Part shown: piece after piece, positions 1 to 5,414 of the stretch
Layout: the number at the start of each line of letters is the position of its first letter
Numbering within the stretch: the first letter of the stretch is position 1
NCBI GenBank assembly: GCA_964470845.1
Contig: CAYYEL010000112.1
Span: forward strand, 1 to 5,414
Source of the DNA: HGM04593 sp964470845
Lineage (GTDB): Bacteria; Bacteroidota; Bacteroidia; Bacteroidales; Bacteroidaceae
Direction: 5' to 3'
Length of the DNA: 5,414 nt
Program-made: the position numbers and the translations under genes
Notes under the pieces: model-generated
Told to the model about the DNA's origin: nothing
What the model saw: the letters and a program-made list of their open reading frames with translations, nothing else
Databases searched by the model: none

Positions 1-152
1 AGCTTGCTTATTCAAGCATTGCCGAGCGCAAAGCAGTTGGGCGCAGCCAAAGTGCCGGTTAAGTGAGCGGAGAGGCAGTCAAGCTTGCTTGAACAGACTA
101 TCCCGAGCACAAAGCAGTTCGCGCAAAGCACAAAGTGCCGGTTAAGTGAGCG
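1..152 (+). repeat. Two diverged upstream copies of the 81-bp repeat
   Basis: Copy 1 spans 1-81 and copy 2 spans 82 to about 152. Both begin with AGCTTGCTT, exactly 81 bases apart. By eye, the first 67 bases of copy 1 differ from the units at 5134-5414 at four positions; its last 14 bases (68-81) are largely different. Copy 2 is more diverged and has a net two-base insertion, so its AAAGTGCCGGTTAAGTGA segment lies 83 rather than 81 bases after that of copy 1. Read forward in frame 1, copy 1 ends AAKVPVK-stop (stop 64-66), which resembles the C-terminus of T9SS cargo proteins and parallels the KVLIK-stop of the large gene downstream. This suggests the array trails a similar gene off the left edge, but no coding region is supported here: the frame is lost in copy 2. 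Confidence 0.85.
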
Positions 153-170
153 CCAACAAATACACACAAG

Positions 171-211
171 ACAAATTCCGAGCACCGATTTTTTCGGTGC
201 TCGGAATTTGT
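171..211. terminator. Perfect 18-bp inverted repeat with T5 loop, possible terminator
   Basis: The left arm at 171-188 (ACAAATTCCGAGCACCGA) is perfectly complementary to the right arm at 194-211, with a TTTTT loop at 189-193. As RNA this would be a very stable hairpin. It lies between the upstream repeat copies and the promoter region of the large gene, so it most simply ends the preceding transcription unit. It lacks a classical U-tract on either side: the plus strand continues TATCCCCCC. It could therefore be a non-canonical terminator, an RNA-stabilising 3' end or a remnant of a small palindromic element. The inverted repeat itself is certain; its role is inferred. Confidence 0.6.
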
Positions 212-366
212 TATCCCCCCGGCAAAAAGCAAAAAACACCTTCGACCAAGCAACACAATCGAGCCGTTCAACACACTGAAAATAAAACAGCGCGCAAACA
301 CAGTGTTAATTTTTCTTAACGGGGGGGGTAAAATGAATAATATAATAAAAACTTTAAATAAAATTA
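212..366. other. Non-coding intergenic stretch with a C6/G8 homopolymer pair
   Basis: I see no credible gene here. The stretch is A- and C-rich on the plus strand. It contains a run of six C (215-220, preceded by TTAT) and a run of eight G (321-328, followed by TAAAA), about 100 bases apart, so the two form a short imperfect inverted repeat. After the G run, composition switches sharply to A/T-rich sequence, as expected on approach to a Bacteroidetes promoter. Confidence 0.6.
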
Positions 367-374
367 TAACTTTG
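367..374 (+). promoter_or_regulatory. Bacteroidetes-type -7 promoter element
   Basis: TAACTTTG matches the TAnnTTTG consensus for the -7 element of the Bacteroidetes primary sigma factor. It lies in a strongly A/T-rich stretch about 130 bases before the start codon of the large gene. No good -33 TTTG/TTG element appears at the expected spacing upstream, where the sequence is TATAATAAAA, so the promoter may be weak or activator-dependent. Transcription would start around 380-383, leaving a 5' leader of about 120 bases. Confidence 0.5.
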
Positions 375-401
375 CAAATTGATTATTTCTAATTTAGAGA
401 G

Positions 402-413
402 ATTATGCATAAT
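402..413. promoter_or_regulatory. 12-bp perfect palindrome, possible operator
   Basis: ATTATGCATAAT is a perfect palindrome about 28 bases downstream of the -7 element, so it would fall in the early transcribed leader. Such a site could bind a dimeric regulator, but palindromes of this length occur by chance in A/T-rich DNA. No second copy was noticed nearby. Confidence 0.2.
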
Positions 414-503
414 TAAAAACAAACACCTGTGTAAAAATCGCAAACACCCCCTATACTCAAGGAAATAATATAAAGAATAATACTAACCTAAATTTATTAA
501 CCT

Positions 504-563
504 ATGAAGAAAATCCTAATTTGCTTGACGGCAATCCTATGCTTCGCATCACAAGCCTTTGCC
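504..563 (+). other. Signal peptide of the large glycosidase
   Basis: The first 20 codons give a basic start (MKK), a hydrophobic core (ILICLTAILCF) and a small-residue cleavage region (SQAFA before DKL). This is a standard Sec signal with a probable signal peptidase I site after AFA. The one cysteine in the core is not in a convincing lipobox, so export to the periplasm followed by T9SS translocation is more likely than lipoprotein anchoring. Confidence 0.85.
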
Positions 564-3500
564 GACAAGTTGACAGCCTCGACGACACTGCCCACACAGG
601 GCAAGCCCGAGCACGTTTACACAATGGTAAGCGGCAACGGAGCATACGTTGGAGCAACAACCACCCCTGTACAAGGCGACAAGAGAACGGCCTTTTTGCC
701 TTCTATGCAGTAGATGGCGTAAATGGCGCATACTACATCTACAGCCACAATGCAAAAAAATGGCTCGGATACGACAAAGCATCAAGCTACAACAATGGCA
801 AAAGCTTTGTAAAACTCTATGACAGCAAGCCCGACGGCGCTTATTTCAACGTAAACAACTATGCCGACGACTACTACGAAATTGCCCCTTACACAACAAG
901 CGGCAGCGTAGCCGGAAAATACCTCAACTACTATCAGGGCGCATCGGCCAACGTAGGCTTGACCCTTGGTCTGTGGCAAGATAATGGTTCAAAAGACGGT
1001 GGCAGCCGCTACACACTCACCGAGTTTGTAATTGCCGAGCGCACCTACACAATAAACGTACCCGAGGGTATTACCATAAAAATTGAAGGCAAGACATATA
1101 ACAACGGTGATAAAATAACCGTCGAAGGCACTCTCGACAAGAGCAAGATTGTCGTTACCGCCCCCGAGGGACAATTTGCAGTAGTATCGATTAACGACGT
1201 CGAGAATACAATCACCGTAAACGCAGCCACACTACCCACACAGCCCCAGTGTGCACCCTACGAAAATGCTTGGGTATATCCCAAACAACAAGATAATGTA
1301 GGTGCAGCAACAATCACCGAGCAGGAAGGTACTTACACACTGAGCAACAAAGTGCTTGCAGCAAGCTATATGAAGGTAGGTGATGCACTCTACTTTGCAG
1401 GCTCGGATGCACTGAACCTTGTTGCAGGAACCGAGCCCTTCACAGTGGCATTCGGCAGCGGCGACAATGTACCCGCATCGGCAATGACACTCAAGAGCCT
1501 CGAAACAGAGACCCTCACAGCCAACCCATCGGCCGTTGGTGGTGCCGAGCATTTTGCAGGCGTACAGTTGGTTGCAGAATATGAATACACCTACAAAGAG
1601 GCCAAGATAGAGATTATATGGCGTGCAGTGCTTCGCGACGGCAGCCACTACCTGCGCACCGAGATGGAGCTCAAAGGCGTTGACGACGTTGATATGTTCA
1701 ACATTATCCCTATGATATACAATGTTGACACCGAGGCAGCAGGCTCTACCCCCAAAGTAGTTGGTAACACACGCGGTGCGGTGCTTGCAAGCAACAAAAT
1801 TTTTGCAGGCCTTGAGACACCCACAGCCTATAACACAGTAGGTGAGGCAACAGGCGAGAGCGACCCGTGGGAGCTTGCCGAGACACTGCCCACAGTGGCA
1901 CTAACAGCACAGTCGTGGGAGCAAGTCGAGGAGGTACCCAACCGCATCACCGAGACAACGGGCGCAAGCTACCCCAACGTATATGCTTACGTTGTCGAGA
2001 ATGTAACACTGAAAGAGGGTCAGAAGGTCGAGACCACAGTACAATACACAAGCGGCTCGCACCGTCTGAATTTCGGTGGTGCCGACCTTTTGGACGCCAC
2101 AGGCAATATCTGCGCAGTTGACTATCACAGCGGATTCTCGGGCGTACAGCACAGCGACAACACATTCAGTTTCGTTGCCCCCTACGACGGCACATTCGCA
2201 GTGCGCGTATTTGTCGAGGACAAGACCGAGAGTATCAACGCATCGAGCAACCTCACAATAAAACTCTACAACGCCAAAGAGGGTGCAGTAATTAACACAG
2301 CCATCGTAGGTATTCAGGGTCGTTGGAGCCGCAACACCACACTCGCAGCCGATGAGACTTGGAAGGTAGGCGCAGTGGTAGGTCTTATTGCACAAGACGG
2401 CAAAGAAAGCAGCGAAAACATCCGCGAGACACAGAAACGTCGTTCGTTCCTTGCTTACAGCGAGCGCGAGCGTGCAGTGCCTTGGCGAGTATTCCCCCAC
2501 TACAACAGCTGGTACGAGCTTAACATCGACCGTAACAACGCCGCTCCCGGACAAGAGCACACCAACTTTACAGCCGATCAAGTGCTCGACGTAATGCAAC
2601 AGTGGAAGGAGAATTTCTACGATAAATATGGCGAGGGCATTGCAGCCTTTGTAATTGATGATGGTTGGGACAACTACGGCCCGTGGACATTCCACAAAGG
2701 CTTCCCCAACGAGATGCGCGATATTACAGCCGCAGCCAAAGAGATGGGCGCCGGTGTAGGTGCTTGGTTAGGCCCTGTTGGCGGTTACGGACAGAGCGGT
2801 AACTACCGCCGTGCTTATTGGAGCAATCAGGGTGGAATGCAGTTGTCGAACCCCCTCTACTACAAGACCTACCTTGAAGCAGCCGATAACCTTGTTTGCC
2901 GTCAGGATGGTCAGGCAGGCTTTAACCCCGCCACCGACAACTACCTATTCTTTAAGTATGACGGAATTTCGGCACAATTCTCGGCCACAGGTCCCGACGC
3001 AGGCGACACAGGCAACGAGAATGCCGAGGGTATCATCCGCCTCGAACAATACGTACGCGAGAATATGCGCGAGGATATTTTCTTCAACACCACGGTAGGT
3101 ACTTGGGCATCACCCTTCTGGTATCAGATTTCTGATGCTACGTGGCGTCAAGAAGCCGACTACGGCGAGGCAGGCAACAACACTATCGACCGCGAGAAGT
3201 GGATTACCTATCGCGACCGCCTCGTTTATCAGAATTACGTAACAAACTCGCCTCTGTGCCCCATCAACACATTGATGACCCACGGATTCATCCTCACAAA
3301 GTTTGGTGCGGTATCTAAGAATATGACATACGATGCCGTATTGCGCGAGCTTCGCTGTGCGTTCGTGTGCGGTTCGGGCATGGTTGAACTTTATGCCGAC
3401 TACTCTCTTATGAACAGCATCAATAATGGTAAGCTGTGGGAGGATCTTGCCGAGTGCGTAGCTTGGCAGAAGAAGAATGCCGACGTGCTTCCCGATGTTC

Positions 3501-5152
3501 ACTGGGTTGGTGGTAATCCTTGGACAGGTAGCGTACAGCAGGTTTATGGCTGGGCTTCTTGGAACGGTGCAAAGGCAACATTGGCACTGCGCAACGGTGG
3601 CAACAATCAGCAGACTTATACATTTACTCTGCGTGAGGCTCTTGAGATTCCCGCAAATATCAGCGGTGCAATCATCTTGAATAAGTCGTTCAAGGTACAG
3701 GATGCTCTTGCAGGCCTCACCGAGGGCGTTGCAATAGACATCGACCAGCAGTTGACCGTTACCCTTCCCGCAAGCTCGGTATTTGCATTTGACGGTATCA
3801 ACAGCGACCCCTCACAAGTCCCTTTTGAGGTAACCGGCCTCAGCCCCAAAAGCACCGAGGCTATTGAGACTATCAAACTCACTTTCAACAGCGAGATTAA
3901 AGAGGGCACTGTAAACGAGAATACACCCACAGGCGGTGCACTTGCACTTTACGACGAGAAAAGAGAGACTGTAGTTGCATACAGCAACGGTGCAACATTA
4001 GAGGGAAGCACACTCATCGTTACACTCGACAAGAAAGTAACTACCCCGGGTGTTTACCATCTTCTAATCCCCGAGGGCGTTGTTGCCCGCGCAATTGACG
4101 ACAAGCCCTACAGCGGATGGCATACAATAACAGTGGTAGCTCCCACCCCTCTTGAAATTAAGAGTGTCGAGCCCGCCGAGGACATCTACTCGCTCAAGAG
4201 CATCGCCCTAACATTCAATAAGGAGATTGCCGATGCAGCAACAGGCGCAACCGTTCAGTTGTTGGACGAAGATGGCGAGAGTGTAACAACCACAACTTAC
4301 AGCGTCGAGGGCAAGGTGCTCACTGTTACTCTTGCCGAGGAGGTTACAACACCCGGAGAGTATGCCATTGTAATTCCCGAGGGCGTAGTTGTGGGAAAAG
4401 CTATCGGTGATTCATTCAGTGGCGTACAGCTTATCGTTGTTGAGGAGTTTGACATATACGAGCCCACAAACACCGGTTCAAAGACACGCAGCGACCGTAA
4501 CATCAACACTATTGGCATCACAAGCGAGGCATACGGTACAAGCGAATATACACTCTCGGACACCGAAAAGGGATTCGACTACGTTGTTCTTATAAACAAA
4601 GAAGAACCTGTAAACTTTACCGTTGCAGCAGGCGAGGAGGTTACTCCCACCGTTAATGCCGCAGGCTCTTGGATACACTTTGCAGTATATGTCGATTATG
4701 ATGCCGACGGCTTCACAGCCGGCATCAAGGAGGGTAGCAACTGGGAGCCCACAGGCGACCTTGTATCATACTCGTTCTACAACAACGGTGCAGACAGCGA
4801 CGCACTCGGTTGGAACAGTGTCGGTACAGAGATTACAGGTGGCGACCGCAACAAGCCCTCGCTCCCCTCGTTCAAAGCTCCCGAAAAGGAGGGTACTTAT
4901 CGCATCCGTTTCAAACAAGACTGGTGTAACATCGACCCGATGGGCGACGCAGACGGCAAATTTGGCGACTTTAAAGAGAATGGTGGTACAATCATCGACG
5001 CTCTGCTTATTGTTACATCAACCGAGGGTATCGAAGAGGTAAATGCAACAGCCGAGAATAACACCATCTACGACCTCACAGGCCGCAAGATTCAACGAGT
5101 TACCGACGCAGGCATCTACATTATAAACGGAAACAAAGTGCTGATTAAGTGA
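504..5152 (+). CDS. Secreted multidomain GH36-like glycoside hydrolase with T9SS tail, frameshifted
   Basis: This probably encodes a secreted or surface exo-glycosidase acting on alpha-linked galactose or N-acetylgalactosamine (clan GH-D, GH36-like). Adding one T at the 693-697 run gives about 1549 residues; numbering below uses that repaired protein. Residues 1-20 are a signal peptide ending SQAFA. About 30-250 is a beta-rich region of unknown family. About 253-1100 is the catalytic part: a beta-sandwich (with a probable further beta-sandwich near 490-600), then a TIM barrel from about 661. Barrel motifs are VIDDGW (D719, D720), FFKYD (D820, likely nucleophile) and SDATW (D878, likely acid/base). 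About 1106-1212 and 1215-1316 are tandem Ig-like domains sharing a TTPG-(V/E)Y-IPEGVV pattern. About 1317-1505 is a GEVED-like module (VYVDYDADG, YRIRFKQDW). Residues 1507-1549 form a T9SS-type sorting tail. The ATG at 504 is chosen because it alone supplies the signal peptide; there is no Shine-Dalgarno site, as usual in Bacteroidetes. The ATG at 521 starts a longer frame, but its first ~57 residues are out-of-frame nonsense. Substrate is inferred from fold motifs only. The last codons lie inside the downstream repeat. Confidence 0.85.
675..713 (+). other. -1 frameshift zone and premature stop
   Basis: The frame from the ATG at 504 reads sensibly to GDKRTAF and then meets TAG at 711-713, giving a 69-residue product. 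From about 695 the sensible protein continues in the -1 frame as FAFYAVDGVNGAYYIYSH. A sixth T in the run at 693-697 would give GDKRTAFFAFYAVDG without interruption. The exact slip point could lie anywhere in about 675-697. The site is not a standard X-XXY-YYZ slippery heptamer, so programmed frameshifting is unlikely. A deletion in the DNA or in the sequence record is the simplest reading. Confidence 0.85.
2483..3799 (+). other. GH36-like catalytic barrel and C-terminal sheet
   Basis: Starting at WRVFPHYNSWYELN (residue 661 of the repaired protein), this part carries the hallmarks of clan GH-D enzymes. DDGWDNYGPW sits at the end of an early barrel strand, followed by GVGAWLGPVGGYG. FFKYDG has the Asp expected to be the catalytic nucleophile, and SDATWRQEADYG has the Asp expected to be the acid/base. 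Classical GH36 alpha-galactosidases usually have KWD and a glycine-rich segment before the acid/base. Here the former is KYD, and the latter is replaced by NTTVGTWASPFWYQ, so this belongs to a divergent branch. The segment closes with a beta-rich region (ATLALRNGG ... SSVFAFDGI) typical of the C-terminal sheet. Confidence 0.7.
5021..5149 (+). other. T9SS-type C-terminal sorting domain
   Basis: The last 43 codons read TEGIEEV, a short linker, then IYDLTGRKIQ and GIYIINGNKVLIK before TGA. This is the compact C-terminal signal found on many secreted Bacteroidales proteins and linked to type IX secretion. The last five sense codons (AAA GTG CTG ATT AAG) fall within the first unit of the 81-bp repeat array that starts at 5134. 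Confidence 0.8.
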
Positions 5153-5414
5153 GAGCAATGATTGAAAAGCTTGCTTATTCAAGCATTGCCGAACGCCAAG
5201 CAGTTGGGCGCAGCCAAAGTGCTGATTAAGTGAGAGCAATGATTGAAAAGCTTGCTTATTCAAGCATTGCCGAACGCCAAGCAGTTGGGCGCAGCCAAAG
5301 TGCTGATTAAGTGAGAGCAATGATTGAAAAGCTTGCTTATTCAAGCATTGCCGAACGCCAAGCAGTTGGGCGCAGCCAAAGTGCTGATTAAGTGAGAGCA
5401 ATGATTGAAAAGCT
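5134..5414 (+). repeat. 81-bp tandem repeat array overlapping the gene's 3' end
   Basis: Three complete 81-base units (5134-5214, 5215-5295, 5296-5376) are identical as read, and a fourth (5377-5414) is cut by the window edge. Each unit begins CAAAGTGCTGATTAAGTGAG. In the first unit this is the coding end of the large gene (K-V-L-I-K-stop); in later units the same codons recur without the gene. The period is exactly 27 codons. Bases before 5134 in the gene do not resemble the end of a unit, so the left boundary is sharp. The same family occurs diverged at 1-152 in the same orientation. Perfect identity suggests recent expansion or gene conversion. No ORF is supported in the array: each unit has two in-frame TGA codons in the reading phase of the gene. 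Confidence 0.95.
5156..5188 (+). other. Stem-loop with CUUG tetraloop, one per repeat unit
   Basis: Four bases after the stop codon, CAATG (5156-5160) pairs with CATTG (5184-5188), TTGAA with TTCAA, and AAG with CTT, around a CTTG loop. There is one A/G mismatch and one bulged A. The cap G(CUUG)C is one of the known extra-stable RNA tetraloops. The same structure recurs at 5237-5269 and 5318-5350 and begins again at 5399. No U-tract follows, so it is not a canonical intrinsic terminator; it could stabilise mRNA 3' ends or be a DNA-level hairpin. A second small stem, CGCCAA/TTGGGCG with a GCAG loop, follows in each unit. Confidence 0.6.

Noticed and set aside
12..301. Short open frames on both strands over the upstream repeat and hairpin
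   Set aside because: They run through repeat copies and the perfect hairpin, overlap each other, show no protein-like composition and have no plausible start context.
270..315. Possible intrinsic terminator: AACACACTG with CAGTGTT followed by AATTTTTCTT
   Set aside because: The stem is short, needs a bulge and a 22-base loop, and is much weaker than the hairpin at 171-211. It is probably chance pairing.
754..760. A7 run as a programmed -1 slippery site
   Set aside because: It has the A-AAA-AAA arrangement, but in the already shifted frame, and it lies after the TAG at 711-713, so it cannot explain the needed frame change.
5018..5401. Minus-strand open frame through the array with a 27-residue repeating peptide
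   Set aside because: It stays open only because 81 is a multiple of three and the unit lacks a stop in that antisense frame. It runs antisense into the glycosidase gene, has no start signal, and the diverged upstream copies break the frame by two bases.
5150..5414. TGA recoding or readthrough, since all in-frame stops in the array are TGA
   Set aside because: The protein ends naturally at the T9SS-type KVLIK tail, Bacteroidales use the standard code, and readthrough would bury the sorting signal. The all-TGA pattern just reflects copying of one unit.
5134..5414. Integron attC sites or a CRISPR array
   Set aside because: The GTTGGGC segment resembles an attC core, but the matching partner is too close and imperfect, and there is no cassette structure or integrase. 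For CRISPR, whole 81-base units are identical, so there are no variable spacers.

Overview
This window looks like DNA from a gut-type Bacteroidales bacterium (Bacteroides, Prevotella or Muribaculaceae-like). The evidence is a Bacteroidetes-style -7 promoter element (TAnnTTTG), an A/T-rich start region without a Shine-Dalgarno site, and one very large secreted glycoside hydrolase. The enzyme ends in the short sorting domain typical of type IX secretion (T9SS) cargo in this order (IYDLTGRKI ... GIYIINGNKVLIK-stop). The species cannot be named from the sequence.

Layout: positions 1-152 hold two diverged copies of an ~81-bp repeat. Next comes a perfect 18-bp inverted repeat with a T5 loop (171-211), probably the end of the preceding transcription unit. 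Positions 212-503 are non-coding and contain a C6/G8 homopolymer pair, a good -7 promoter element (367-374) and a 12-bp palindrome (402-413). One gene fills 504-5152. From 5134 to the window end there is a tandem array of the same 81-bp repeat family: three identical full units and a partial fourth.

The gene encodes a signal peptide, an N-terminal beta-rich region, a GH36-like (clan GH-D) catalytic module, two tandem Ig-like domains, a GEVED-like accessory module and a T9SS-type tail. If intact it would be about 1549 residues. As given, it is broken by a -1 frameshift near a five-T run (693-697). One extra T restores a continuous, sensible protein, so this is either a one-base sequence error or a true inactivating or phase-variable mutation.

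The most unusual signal is the 81-bp repeat. Its period is exactly 27 codons. The first downstream unit contains the last five sense codons and the stop of the gene (K-V-L-I-K-stop), and later units repeat that coding end. The upstream copies carry the related end K-V-P-V-K-stop. Each downstream unit can fold into a stem-loop capped by G(CUUG)C, and the diverged upstream copy 2 keeps this hairpin with different flanking pairs. The gene is therefore bracketed by direct repeats that begin inside the T9SS sorting signal. This arrangement could support duplication, deletion or exchange of whole secreted-enzyme genes without damaging their C-termini.
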